From NCBI RefSeq assembly GCF_032121415.1, contig NZ_CP135079.1:372001-436000 (forward strand): a DNA stretch of 64,000 nt, read 5' to 3'. Below the pieces are notes generated by a model. It made no database searches. It was not told the origin of the DNA and saw only the letters and a list, made by a program, of their open reading frames with translations. This stretch comes from Streptomyces parvus (GTDB taxonomy: Bacteria > Actinomycetota > Actinomycetes > Streptomycetales > Streptomycetaceae). Both the position numbers and the translations under genes were made by a program. Positions 34,456-43,233 of the stretch are shown piece by piece (position 1 is the stretch's first letter; every line of letters starts with the position of its first letter).

Positions 34456-35144
34456 TCGAAGGTGTGCTGTTCGACTTCTCCGGAACGCTGTTCCGGATCG
34501 AGCCGGTCCGGGACTGGCTCGCCGCCGTGCTGCGGGAGGAGGGCGTCGACGTGCCGCAGGAGGATTTCGAGCCGTACGTGACCGGGCTCACGGAGGCCGG
34601 TGCTCTCCCGGGCGGTCCGCCTCCGCTCCGGGTGCCGGAGCGGCTGGCCGACGCGATGGCCCGCCGGGACCTGACCCCGGCGCTGCACCGCGAGGCGTAC
34701 ACCGGACTGGCCCGGACCGTCGCGCTGCCCGATCCGGGGCTGTACGACGCGCTGTACGACCGCCACATGCGGCCGGAGGCCTGGCGGGCCTATCCGGACG
34801 CGGTGGAGGTCCTGGAGGGACTGCGGAGGGCGGGGATCGCGGTCGGCGTGGTCAGCAACATCGGCTGGGACCTGCGTCCGGTCTTCCGTGCGCACGGGCT
34901 CGACGACCTGGTCGACGCCTATGTGCTGTCCTTCGAGCACGGGCTCCAGAAGCCCGCAGCGGAGCTGTTCAGCATCGCCTGCACGAGGATCGGCCGGGAT
35001 CCGGCCGATGTGGTCATGGTCGGTGACGACCGGATCGCGGACGGGGGTGCCGCCGCCCTGGGCTGCGAGGTCCGGTTCGTGGACCACCTGCCTGTGTCGG
35101 ACCGGCCCGACGGTCTGCGTTCCCTGGGGCTGGTCCCGGCCTGA
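34452..35144 (+). CDS. HAD family hydrolase
   Basis: The 230-residue protein has HAD motif I as LFDFSGTLF (nucleophile D8; the usual second Asp is Ser), motif II in GVVSNIGWD, the lysine in GLQKPAAELF and motif IV in MVGDDRIADG. The Ser at the general-acid position suggests dehalogenase-like or unusual phosphatase chemistry, or reduced activity. The ATG overlaps the PAP2 stop by four bases, so the two are translationally coupled and may dephosphorylate the same pathway's intermediates. Confidence 0.85.
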   Translation: MIEGVLFDFSGTLFRIEPVRDWLAAVLREEGVDVPQEDFEPYVTGLTEAGALPGGPPPLRVPERLADAMARRDLTPALHREAYTGLARTVALPDPGLYDALYDRHMRPEAWRAYPDAVEVLEGLRRAGIAVGVVSNIGWDLRPVFRAHGLDDLVDAYVLSFEHGLQKPAAELFSIACTRIGRDPADVVMVGDDRIADGGAAALGCEVRFVDHLPVSDRPDGLRSLGLVPA

Positions 35145-35270
35145 GGCCCGCCGCGGGCAGGGGCCGGGCCCCGGCGGGACGACGGAGACGGGGGGATCGG
35201 GCCGGGGTGTGAGGCATATCCCGCCGCGGAAGGGGTAAGGGGAGCCGCTCGTGGTCGTAGCCTGGGGGGC

Positions 35271-35447
35271 ATGTCCCCGATGTCGTCTTCCGTATCCACT
35301 CGTTCCGCAGCCGAGGTCAACGCGGAGATCCGCGACCTGTGGCAGCGTTCGGGCGGGTCCCTGACGCCGCAGGACGAGGCGGAGTACCAGCGGCTGCTGG
35401 TGGAGTGGGCCGCCGCTGCCGGCGGGAGCGTCCGTACCTCCGTCTGA
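35271..35447 (+). CDS. small conserved-type protein (58 aa)
   Basis: The ORF encodes 58 residues with Streptomyces-like codon use: a Ser-rich start, then VNAEIRDLWQRSGGSLTPQD and EAEYQRLLVEWAAAAGG, which would form two helices. The ATG at 35271 is preceded by a G-rich run TGGGGGGC; an ATG three codons on is an alternative. I do not know a function. It stands alone between the HAD gene and the terminator of the LVIVD gene. Confidence 0.6.
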   Translation: MSPMSSSVSTRSAAEVNAEIRDLWQRSGGSLTPQDEAEYQRLLVEWAAAAGGSVRTSV

Positions 35448-35655
35448 CCGCCGCACCCCCGTGACCAGGAGCCTGTGGGAGATCGCGCCCGATCCGGCGA
35501 TCCCCCGCGTCGCCGGATCCGGGCACACCCCCGGCGTGCCGCGTGGGACACGGCCGTGGACCGCGCCGGGGACCGGAGTTGCGGGATCCGCCGTCGCAGG
35601 GATCCAGCATGTCCCCACCCCGCTCATCGGTCAATGAATTTCCGCTCCGCACGCA

Positions 35656-35707
35656 CCGGGGCCGGTGTCTCCCGGGCGGAAGACCGCCCGGGAGACACCG
35701 GCCCCGG
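35656..35707. terminator. very long terminator hairpin
   Basis: Two 24-bp arms (35656-35679 and 35684-35707) pair perfectly around an AAGA tetraloop. It lies 37 bp after the LVIVD stop on the minus strand. Confidence 0.85.
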
Positions 35708-35744
35708 AATGGCTGACGAACCTGCTGTGCGACGCGCTGAGGGA

Positions 35745-37238
35745 TCAGCGGTCGAAGTAGTCCGGCTGCGTCTGCACGTTGAGCTCGTCCATCGTGACCC
35801 GCTTCGCCGGGTCGGTACGGCGGTCCTCCAGCTTCAGCACGTCGAAGCCCTTGGCGATGTCACTGGAGTAGATGTGACCGTTGTAGTAGTACGCCGACCA
35901 GGGGCCGGCCGTCGTGACCTGGTCGAGGGTGACCGGGCCGCGCTCGAAGAAGGCGATCTCCTCGGGCTTGGCCGAGTCGGTGAAGTCCCAGACGGAGATG
36001 CCCCCCTGGTACCAGGCCTGGACCATCAGGTCGCGGCCCTTCACCGGGATGATCGAGCCGTTGTGGGCGACGCAGACCTCGGCGTCGGCCTGGTGACGGT
36101 CGATCTTGAAGTAGCTCCGGAAGACCAGCTTGCGCTTGTCGCCCTTGCCGACGATGTCGTAGATGCCGTCGGCACCGCGCTTCGGACCGATCTGCTCGTT
36201 GCAGGTGGCCGCGCCGCCGCCGCCCAGCTCGTCGGTGAAGACGACCTTGTTCGCACCCTGGTTGAAGGTCGCCGAGTGCCAGAACGCGAAGTTCACGTTG
36301 TCCTGGACCCGATCGATGATCTTCGGGTGCTCCGGGTCCTCGATGGAGAACAGCAGACCGTCACCCATGCAGGCCCCGGCCGCCAGGTCCTTCGACGGCA
36401 GCACCGTGATGTCGTGGCAGCCGGTCGTCTTGGAGACGCCGGGGTTCTCGGGCGCTCCCGGGTTGCCTCCGTCCGGGAAGAGCACCGGGAAGTCGATGAC
36501 CCGGGCCTTCTGGGGCGCCTTGAGCGGCACCTTGATGATGGAGATCCCGTCGTGCGGCGGCTTGCAGTCCGGGAACGTCTCGTTGGGCGAGTACGAGGAG
36601 ACGTACACGTACACGTTCTTCTTGCCGTCCGGCACCAGCGTGTGCGTGTGGGAACCGCAGGCGGTCTCCACGGCGGCGATGTACTTGGGCTGCCGCTTGT
36701 TGCTGATGTCGAAGATCTTCATGCCCTCCCAGGAGGACTTCTCCGTGGCGGGCTGGGAGGTGCTGGAGCAGGAGTCGTCGCTGCGCGAGGAGTCCGTCGA
36801 CAGGAAGAGCAGGTTCCCGGAGACCGAGATGTCGTTCTGCGAGCCGGGGCAGAGGACCTCGGCGACGGTCCTGGGCTTCTTCGGCTTGCTGATGTCGTAG
36901 ATGACGAAGCCGTCGTAGTTCCCGACGTACGCGTACTTCCCCTGGAACGCGAGGTCGGTGTTGGTCCCCTTGAGGGCGCCCTTCGGCACGTTCGTCAGGT
37001 GCTTGATGTTGGAGCTGTGGACGATCTCGTCCACGCCGGGTATGTCACCCCCGGATATCGCGGCCCTGGCCTCGGCCTGGTCGCTCTTGGAGACGGAACC
37101 GCGCTCGGCCGGGGCATCGCCCGGATCGGGGGTCGCGGCCGCTGTGGTGGCCGTCAGCAGCGTGGCGAGGAGTCCGGCTGCGGCTGCCACCGCGCCCAGA
37201 CGTCTGCGCCGCACGCGGGTGGTGTGCAACGAGGTCAC
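35745..37238 (-). CDS. secreted LVIVD-repeat beta-propeller protein
   Basis: The 497-residue protein begins with a signal peptide (RVRRRRLGAVAAAAGLLATL, cleavage near residue 37 after AAATP). The rest is a propeller with repeated YDISKP/FDISNK-type blade ends, as in LVIVD proteins. Several cysteine pairs (CPGSQND, CGSHTH, GCHDIT, CMGDG) suit an extracellular disulfide-bonded protein. GTG at 37238 follows GGGAGGA. It is divergent from a DUF305 lipoprotein, and the two may work together on the cell surface. The function is unknown. Confidence 0.85.
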   Translation of the reverse strand: MTSLHTTRVRRRRLGAVAAAAGLLATLLTATTAAATPDPGDAPAERGSVSKSDQAEARAAISGGDIPGVDEIVHSSNIKHLTNVPKGALKGTNTDLAFQGKYAYVGNYDGFVIYDISKPKKPRTVAEVLCPGSQNDISVSGNLLFLSTDSSRSDDSCSSTSQPATEKSSWEGMKIFDISNKRQPKYIAAVETACGSHTHTLVPDGKKNVYVYVSSYSPNETFPDCKPPHDGISIIKVPLKAPQKARVIDFPVLFPDGGNPGAPENPGVSKTTGCHDITVLPSKDLAAGACMGDGLLFSIEDPEHPKIIDRVQDNVNFAFWHSATFNQGANKVVFTDELGGGGAATCNEQIGPKRGADGIYDIVGKGDKRKLVFRSYFKIDRHQADAEVCVAHNGSIIPVKGRDLMVQAWYQGGISVWDFTDSAKPEEIAFFERGPVTLDQVTTAGPWSAYYYNGHIYSSDIAKGFDVLKLEDRRTDPAKRVTMDELNVQTQPDYFDR

Positions 37239-37289
37239 TGCGTCCTCCCTTGTATCCGTTCGGGATCGAACGGTTATGGAACCCCCGGC

Positions 37290-37317
37290 AGTATCGTCCC
37301 TCACATGTACACATCAA
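37290..37317 (-). promoter_or_regulatory. candidate promoter of the LVIVD gene
   Basis: On the minus strand TTGATG (37312-37317) and GATACT (37290-37295) are 16 bp apart. They would start transcription about 45 bp before the GTG at 37238. The divergent region is unusually AT-rich. Confidence 0.45.
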
Positions 37318-37414
37318 CAGATGGCAACGCAGACGTAATAAAAGTTTTTGATCTTCGGCCGGTGGAAGCGTGTTAGGACGGTCTGCAACAAACCCTGTGG
37401 CACAGGAGGTCACC

Positions 37415-38083
37415 GTGTTCATCCATCGCCGGACCGCAGCTCTGCGCTCAACCGCTCTCGCGGCGGCGGCGGTTGCCGCCGCGCTCGTCCTGGGAGCCTG
37501 CGACGCGGACAGCGGTGACGGAGCGTCGGGCAAGGCCAAGGACGCGGGTCCCGGCGTGATCGCGCCCGGCAGACCGGGCGAGCCCGCCCGGACGCTCTCC
37601 GCCGAGGAGGCCGCCGAGGAGACCGGTCAGGACACCGCCAACTCCGCGGACTTCCGCTATGCGCAGATGATGATCGAGCATCACGCACAGGCGCTCGTGA
37701 TGACCCGACTCGCCCCGGAAAAAGCCTCCGAGAGCACCGTCAAGCGGCTCGCGGAACGCATAGCGGCGGGCCAGAAGCCGGAGATCGGCGCGATGGAGGG
37801 GTGGCTCAAGAGAAACGGCGGCGACAAGCGCAAGCAGCACCACGACCACTCCGGGATGCCCGGCATGGCGACCGAAGCCCAGCTGGAGAAGTTGCGCGGC
37901 GCCGAGGGCGAGGCGTTCGACAAGCTCTTCCTGGAGCTGATGATCACCCACCACCAGGGGGCGGTCACGATGGCCACGGAGGCGCTCACCGAGGGGAACG
38001 ACATCTTCGTCGAGGAGATGGCGAGCGATGTGGTCGCCCAGCAGACCGTGGAGATCGACCGGATGCGCGGAATGATGGACTGA
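37415..38083 (+). CDS. DUF305 lipoprotein
   Basis: The 222-residue protein has a lipoprotein signal with lipobox LGAC. The DUF305 domain follows, with two paired-histidine helices: FRYAQMMIEHHAQALVM, and FLELMITHHQGAVTMATEAL near the end. A HDHSG-Met patch sits between. The His/Met spacing suggests metal binding, often linked to copper. GTG at 37415 follows AGGAGG by five bases. It is divergent from the LVIVD gene. Confidence 0.9.
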   Translation: MFIHRRTAALRSTALAAAAVAAALVLGACDADSGDGASGKAKDAGPGVIAPGRPGEPARTLSAEEAAEETGQDTANSADFRYAQMMIEHHAQALVMTRLAPEKASESTVKRLAERIAAGQKPEIGAMEGWLKRNGGDKRKQHHDHSGMPGMATEAQLEKLRGAEGEAFDKLFLELMITHHQGAVTMATEALTEGNDIFVEEMASDVVAQQTVEIDRMRGMMD

Positions 38084-38097
38084 GCCCCGAGGGCCGA

Positions 38098-38177
38098 CCC
38101 ACTCGGCCGCGCTGCCCGTGGACATACCCACTCGGCCGGGCTGCCGGGGGAAGAGGCCGATCGGCCGCGCTGCTCCG
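38098..38177. repeat. three short direct repeats
   Basis: Copies at 38098-38118, 38127-38147 and 38157-38177 share a TCGGCCGCGCTGC-like core and are spaced 29-30 bp apart. They fill the gap between the DUF305 and FprA-like genes. Confidence 0.55.
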
Positions 38178-38245
38178 TGCGCCCGGCGGTGCGGATCGGC
38201 CCGGCGGTGCCATCCTGGAGGGAACCTCCGGGAAAGAGGTGCGCC

Positions 38246-39667
38246 GTGCTCTCCGTCGCCGTCGTCGGGTCCGGCCCCAGCGGGGTCTACACCGCCCAGG
38301 CCCTCCTCCAGCAGTCGCTGGTGCCGGATGTGCGCGTGCACGTCCTGGACCGGCTGCCCACCCCGTACGGACTCGTGCGGTACGGGGTGGCCCCCGACCA
38401 CGAGAAGATCAAGTCGCTGCAGAACAGTCTGCGGACGGTCCTGGAGGACGAGCGGGTCACCTTCGTGGGCAACATCGGCGTCGGCGGTGCGGACGGGGTC
38501 TCCCCCGCCCGGCTCGCGGAGCTGTACCACGCGGTCGTCTACTGCGTCGGGGCATCGGCGGACCGCGCGTTGGCGGTACCGGGCGAGGAGCTGCCGGGCA
38601 GCTACTCGGCCACCCGCTTCGTCTCCTGGTACAGCGCCCACCCGGACATCGGCGCCGACCCGTTCGCCCGGGACGCCCTGGACGCCCGCTCGGCCGTCGT
38701 GATCGGCGTGGGCAACGTGGCGGTCGACGTGGCCCGGATCCTGGCGCGCGGCGCCGGCGAACTGCGCCGCACCGACGTGCCTCGCGCCGCGCTGCGCGCG
38801 CTGGAGGAGAGCCGGGTGCGCGAGGTGCACATCGTGGGCCGCCGGGGCCCCTCCCAGGCCCGGTTCACGACCAAGGAGCTACGGGAACTGGGGGCGCTGC
38901 CCGGGGCGCGGGTCGTCCTCGACCCGTCGGAGCTGGCGCTCGACCCGGCGTACGCCGCTGCGGACGGCCTGCCCGGAGCCCTGCCGCTGCCCGCCGTGGT
39001 GCGGCGGAACCTGGAGGTGCTGCGCGGCTGGTCAGCGGCCGGCGGGGCGGGGGCCGCCGGGGCCGGAGCGGGCCGGGCGCCGGGCTCGGCGGATGCCGGA
39101 CGCCGTATCCGGCTGCGGTTCTTCCTGCGGCCGGTGGAGCTGCTGGAGCGCGGCGGACGGGTGGCCGGGGTGCGGTTCGCCCGGACGGCCCCGGACGGGG
39201 CGGGGGGCGTACGGGACACCGGTCGTTACGAGGACGTCGAGGCGCAGCTCGTCCTCCGGGCGGTCGGCTATCGAGGGGTGGAGCTGCCGGGGCTGCCGTT
39301 CGACCCGGTGCGCGGGACGGTGCCGCACGTGGCGGGCCGGGTGCTGCGGGACGGGGTGCCGTCGCCGGGTGAATACGTCGCGGGGTGGATCAAGCGGGGG
39401 CCGACCGGGGTGATCGGCTCGAACCGGTCCTGCGCCAAGGAGACGGTGGCCTCGCTGCTGGCGGACGCGGCCGCCCTGACGCGGCGTACGGCGGCGGACG
39501 ATCCGCTGGGCGTGCTGCGGGGGTGGGGGCTGCGGCCGGTGGAGTGGGCCGGCTGGCTGTCGATCGAGCGCGCGGAGGCCGAGCTGGGCCGGTCGCTGGG
39601 GCGCGGCCCGGTGAAGATCTCCGACTGGGCGGGGCTGCTGGCGGCGGCCCGGGACGAGAAGGGCTGA
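38246..39667 (+). CDS. ferredoxin/adrenodoxin-NADP reductase-like flavoprotein (FprA-like)
   Basis: The 473-residue protein has the FAD motif VVGSGPSGVYTA (about 6-17), LPTPYGLVRYGVAPDH, the NADP motif GVGNVAVDVA and the C-terminal GWIKRGPTGVIGSN. This is the pattern of adrenodoxin-reductase-type FprA, which moves electrons from NADPH to ferredoxins. A Gly/Ala-rich insert near residues 255-280 is unusual. GTG at 38246 follows AGAGG. No ferredoxin or P450 gene is adjacent. Confidence 0.9.
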   Translation: MLSVAVVGSGPSGVYTAQALLQQSLVPDVRVHVLDRLPTPYGLVRYGVAPDHEKIKSLQNSLRTVLEDERVTFVGNIGVGGADGVSPARLAELYHAVVYCVGASADRALAVPGEELPGSYSATRFVSWYSAHPDIGADPFARDALDARSAVVIGVGNVAVDVARILARGAGELRRTDVPRAALRALEESRVREVHIVGRRGPSQARFTTKELRELGALPGARVVLDPSELALDPAYAAADGLPGALPLPAVVRRNLEVLRGWSAAGGAGAAGAGAGRAPGSADAGRRIRLRFFLRPVELLERGGRVAGVRFARTAPDGAGGVRDTGRYEDVEAQLVLRAVGYRGVELPGLPFDPVRGTVPHVAGRVLRDGVPSPGEYVAGWIKRGPTGVIGSNRSCAKETVASLLADAAALTRRTAADDPLGVLRGWGLRPVEWAGWLSIERAEAELGRSLGRGPVKISDWAGLLAAARDEKG

Positions 39668-39681
39668 GCGGCTCCGCGCGG

Positions 39682-40425
39682 TCACTCCCGGGTCGCCACA
39701 ACCAGCCGGGCACGGGGGCTGCCGTCGGGGCGGCGGCCCAGTTCGGTGAGCGGCGTCAGCCGCACGACGAATCCGGCCCGCGTCAGGTCCTCCAGCACAT
39801 CGCCGAGCCGGAACGTGCGGTAGTACATGACGAACCGCGGGCGCCACAGGGCGTTGCGCACCCGCATCGCCGCGTCGAAGCCGAGCAGCGTCCAGTAGGC
39901 GCGGGATCCCACCGGGGGCGGTGCGCCGATCGGGAAGACGAACCGTCCGCCCGGGCGGAGCGATCCGTACACCTCGGCGAAGAGGCCGAAACGTTCGGCG
40001 GGCAGGAAATGGCCGAACGCCCCGAAGCTCACGGCGAGATCGAAGGCGGGCGCGAAGGGCAGGGAACGGGCATCGGCCCGCACCCAGTCCACTGCCGGCC
40101 CCTCCCCCGCCGGTCGCTCTCCCCCGGGCGGGAAGGCGGTCCGGGCCTCGGCGAGCATCCCCGCGCTGAAGTCGACCCCGACCACCCGCTCACGGCACAG
40201 CTGCCGCAGTACGCCGACTCCCGCGCCGGTGCCGCAGCAGACGTCGAGTCCGGTGTCGAAGGGGCCGAGTCGGCGCACCTCGTCGGTGACGGCGTCGAGC
40301 ACGCGGTCCGGGGTGCGGTAGGGCGTCCGGTCGAACTTCGGGGCGAGGAGGTCGTAGCCGCCCTCGATCGAGGAGAGCGCCTGAACGGCCAGTTCGCGCA
40401 CGGTGGGGCCCTGTTCGGTAGACAT
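39682..40425 (-). CDS. class I SAM-dependent methyltransferase
   Basis: The 247-residue protein has the SAM motif DVCCGTGAGVGVL, the acidic end of the second strand in VVGVDFSAGM, and LRPGGRFVFPIG. The substrate is unknown. ATG at 40425 was preferred; a GTG one codon earlier is equally possible. It converges on the FprA-like gene 14 bp away. Confidence 0.88.
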   Translation of the reverse strand: MSTEQGPTVRELAVQALSSIEGGYDLLAPKFDRTPYRTPDRVLDAVTDEVRRLGPFDTGLDVCCGTGAGVGVLRQLCRERVVGVDFSAGMLAEARTAFPPGGERPAGEGPAVDWVRADARSLPFAPAFDLAVSFGAFGHFLPAERFGLFAEVYGSLRPGGRFVFPIGAPPPVGSRAYWTLLGFDAAMRVRNALWRPRFVMYYRTFRLGDVLEDLTRAGFVVRLTPLTELGRRPDGSPRARLVVATRE

Positions 40426-40502
40426 CACGGGCCACCCTACCGACGCGGAGGCCCCCTGCGGTCACGCGCTGCCGTGCCGCCCGGGGCGGGAGGGCCGCCG
40501 CG

Positions 40503-40961
40503 TCAACGGCTTTCGGGAAGACGCCGCTTGAGGGTGATGGCGGCGTCGACGGCGTAGGCCTGGGTCCAGCTGCGGCCGGCCCCCGACTTCCAGGTGACGT
40601 GGACCGTGGAGCCGTCGGTCCGGGCGCTCTCCACGGTCATGGCCCGGTCGCCGTCGCGTACGTCGCCGCGGCGCAGTTCGCCCGCCTCGACCGTGACGGG
40701 GCGCTCCGCCGGCGCGTTCTCGGCCTCCTCGGCCGCCCGGAGGAGTTCGGCCGCCAGCGCGCGGGCCGCCTCGGGGGTGCAGGACCAGACGAGCTCGCCC
40801 GCCGGTGGCCTGAGGCGGATGCCGATACGGGGAGCGGGGGCGGGGTCGTCGTCCGGGGCGGGGCCGTCCGCGGCGGCCGTGGCCGGCATGTGCTCGCCCA
40901 CGGTGACCGTGATCGGCACCGGGCGGCCGTCGGCGTCCGTGATCCCGGTCCCGCTGCTCAT
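40503..40961 (-). CDS. hypothetical protein (152 aa)
   Basis: I do not recognise a family. The protein is acidic in its first half with a Pro/Asp-rich linker (PAPDDDPAPAP), then GIRLRPPAGELVWSCTPEAA and a helical segment, ending in beta-like strands (STVHVTWKSGAGRSWTQAYA). ATG at 40961 follows GAGGAG. It lies upstream of the methyltransferase gene on the same strand with a 77-bp gap. Confidence 0.6.
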   Translation of the reverse strand: MSSGTGITDADGRPVPITVTVGEHMPATAAADGPAPDDDPAPAPRIGIRLRPPAGELVWSCTPEAARALAAELLRAAEEAENAPAERPVTVEAGELRRGDVRDGDRAMTVESARTDGSTVHVTWKSGAGRSWTQAYAVDAAITLKRRLPESR

Positions 40962-41133
40962 CGTCGTCTCCTCGGTGTGACTGGCACCATCCGGCCCTGG
41001 CTGTTCCCGACCGCCACCGGGCCGTCCCGGGACTTGCCCCGGCAGCTGTCCGGCCGCCACCCAGGATGTCAGCACCCGGCCGCCGGGCGTACGGGCGGCC
41101 CCGACGTCGGCCGGGGCGGCTCGGCGGGGTGGC

Positions 41134-41847
41134 TCAGGTGCGGTAGACGTCCAGGCGGCCGCACATGCCGAACCTGCCGTACGCCGAGGGGCGTTCGGCG
41201 TGGACGCGGGCTTCGGCGAGGTGGCTGGCCTCGCCGCGGTCCAGGGCGTCGAGCTGGTCGGCGGTCGCGGCGGCTGCCGTGGCGGCCCCGTTCTGCCAGC
41301 GGGTGCGCCACTGGGCCGTACGGGGGCGGACGAGCGCGGCGGCGGCCCGGTGGAACGCGGCCAGCGGCTCCGGATCGCCGTCCTCCACGGCCTCACGCAG
41401 GGCGAGGAAACCCTCCACGGCCAGGTCGCGCCGGGCCCGCGCCGCCGCTTCCTGGACAGCCTCCTCGGCGTCTCCCGGGAGCGCCACCGCCGCGCGGTAG
41501 CCGTCCGGGTCCGACAGCCTGCCGGGCGGCAGCGTGAGCACGGCGTCGCCCGCCTCGGGCAGCCCGCTGTTCTGCATGAGCACGATGAGACGCAGCCCGT
41601 CCTCGTTGACCAGGCGGTGGATGGTGCCCGGGGTGAACCAGACCAGCGCTCCGGGCGTCAGCGGTGTCTCCCGGTATCCGCCGGTCGTGAGGGTCTGCAC
41701 GGAGCCGCTGCCGCCGACCACGACGTACCCCTCCGAGCAGGTCAGGTGGAGATGCGGGGTGCCTCCGCGCAGTCCGTCGGCGGCGGGCCAGTCGTAGACG
41801 TTCAGATGCGAGACGGCGACGGCGCCGGGCAGTCCTTCGAAGGTCAC
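41134..41847 (-). CDS. cupin-domain protein
   Basis: The 237-residue protein has a cupin barrel in its first half: TPHLHLTCSEGYVVVGGSGS, a metal-type H-x-H...E pattern, and PGTIHRLVNEDG for the second motif. A helical domain of unknown role fills the C-terminal half. GTG at 41847 (or TTG at 41850) follows AGGAG. A longer frame would start at 41892 but would lack a ribosome binding site and run into the LacI-type operator. Confidence 0.75.
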   Translation of the reverse strand: MTFEGLPGAVAVSHLNVYDWPAADGLRGGTPHLHLTCSEGYVVVGGSGSVQTLTTGGYRETPLTPGALVWFTPGTIHRLVNEDGLRLIVLMQNSGLPEAGDAVLTLPPGRLSDPDGYRAAVALPGDAEEAVQEAAARARRDLAVEGFLALREAVEDGDPEPLAAFHRAAAALVRPRTAQWRTRWQNGAATAAAATADQLDALDRGEASHLAEARVHAERPSAYGRFGMCGRLDVYRT

Positions 41848-41893
41848 CAACGGAGGCTCCTGGGTCTCGGCGACACGGTCATCCGACCGCACC

Positions 41894-41905
41894 GCAAGCG
41901 CTTTC
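41894..41905. promoter_or_regulatory. LacI-type operator upstream of the cupin gene
   Basis: GCAAGCGCTTTC holds the perfect palindrome AAGCGCTT with a central CG, like LacI-family operators (GAAAGCGCTTTC). It lies 47 bp before the chosen cupin start. No LacI gene is adjacent. Confidence 0.45.
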
Positions 41906-42080
41906 TACGATTCTCGGACGCTAGGGCCGCCGCCGGACACCGGTCAAGGGAACCGCGCACGCGGACAGCGTTGAGCCCCCGTGCCCCAAGCCGGCGGCGG
42001 GCGTGTGCGCGAGCCACTGTCAGTGGCCGGGTGCAGACTGGCACTGTTCCGGCACAACGGCGTATCGGAGGTCCAGGACG

Positions 42081-43166
42081 ATGACCGATGTATTGCTCAC
42101 CGCAGGCACCCGCAAGGGTCTTTTCATCGGCCGCAGACGCGGCGGGACCTGGGAGATCACGGGTCCCCACTTCAACGCGCAGGCCATCTACTCGGTGGCC
42201 GTGGACACCAGGGGTGACACCCCGAGGATCCTGGTCGGCGGGGACAGCGCGCACTGGGGGCCGTCGGTCTTCCACTCGGACGATCTGGGTGAGACCTGGG
42301 TCGAGCCGCGACAGCCCGCGGTGAAGTTCCCCAAGTCCACCGGCGCTTCGCTGGAGCGCGTCTGGCAGCTGCATCCGGCGGGCCCCGAGGCGCCGGACGT
42401 GGTCTACGCGGGCACGGAGCCGGCCGCTCTGTTCCGTTCCGAGGACCGGGGCGAGTCGTTCGAGCTGGTCCGTCCGCTCTGGGAGCACCCGACCCGCTCG
42501 CGGTGGGAGCCGGGCGGCGGCGGTGAGGGACTGCACACCGTCCTGACCGACTCCCGGGACGCCAAGTCGGTGACCGTGGCCGTGTCGACGGCGGGGGTGT
42601 TCCGGACGAAGGACGGCGGGGCGAGCTGGGAGCCGTCGAACAAGGGCGTCTCCGCGGTCTTCCTCCCGGACCCGGACCCGGAGTTCGGGCAGTGCGTCCA
42701 CAAGGTCACCCGGGACGCGGCCGACCCGGACCGGCTCTATCTGCAGAACCACTGGGGCGTGTTCCGCAGCGACGACGCCGGTGGCCACTGGAGCGACATC
42801 GGCGCGGGGCTGCCCTCCGACTTCGGGTTCGCCGCCGTCGCGCACCCGCACCGCGGCGACACGGCGTACGTCTTCCCGATCAACGCCGACGCCGACCGGG
42901 TCCCGGCGGAGCACCGCTGCCGGGTGTTCCGGACGACCGACGCGGGGCGCACCTGGGAGCCGCTCTCCGAAGGCCTGCCGGACGGGGCGCACTACGGCAC
43001 GGTGCTGCGGGACGCTCTGTGCACCGACGACGCGGATCCCGCCGGGGTCTACTTCGGCAACCGCAACGGCGAGTTGTACGCCAGCGCGGACGACGGGGAC
43101 AGCTGGCAGCAGCTCGCCTCCCATCTGCCGGACGTCCTGTGCGTACGGGCGGTGACGCTCGGCTGA
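42081..43166 (+). CDS. BNR/VPS10-like beta-propeller (exo-alpha-sialidase fold) protein
   Basis: The 361-residue protein has repeated Asp-box (BNR) motifs: [40 protein letters not shown] and SADDGDSW. Six blades would make a propeller. No signal peptide or sialidase active-site set is evident, so it is probably a cytoplasmic glycosidase-like protein of unknown role. ATG at 42081 follows GGAGG and AGGA. Confidence 0.85.
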   Translation: MTDVLLTAGTRKGLFIGRRRGGTWEITGPHFNAQAIYSVAVDTRGDTPRILVGGDSAHWGPSVFHSDDLGETWVEPRQPAVKFPKSTGASLERVWQLHPAGPEAPDVVYAGTEPAALFRSEDRGESFELVRPLWEHPTRSRWEPGGGGEGLHTVLTDSRDAKSVTVAVSTAGVFRTKDGGASWEPSNKGVSAVFLPDPDPEFGQCVHKVTRDAADPDRLYLQNHWGVFRSDDAGGHWSDIGAGLPSDFGFAAVAHPHRGDTAYVFPINADADRVPAEHRCRVFRTTDAGRTWEPLSEGLPDGAHYGTVLRDALCTDDADPAGVYFGNRNGELYASADDGDSWQQLASHLPDVLCVRAVTLG

Positions 43167-43195
43167 CGGGCGGTCGGCCGGAGCACCGACGGCAG

Positions 43196-43226
43196 TTGAT
43201 CGGAGTGGTCGTATCAGCAGTAGAGT
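43196..43226 (+). promoter_or_regulatory. promoter of the uracil-DNA glycosylase gene
   Basis: TTGATC (43196-43201) and TAGAGT (43221-43226) lie 19 bp apart. The GTG at 43234 begins seven bases after the -10 box and has no ribosome binding site, so the transcript is probably leaderless. Confidence 0.5.
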
Positions 43227-43233
43227 GCGGGCC

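Noticed and set aside
35147..35178. Weak hairpin after the HAD gene
   Set aside because: Only 7 bp with a 18-nt loop in very GC-rich sequence; not clearly above background.
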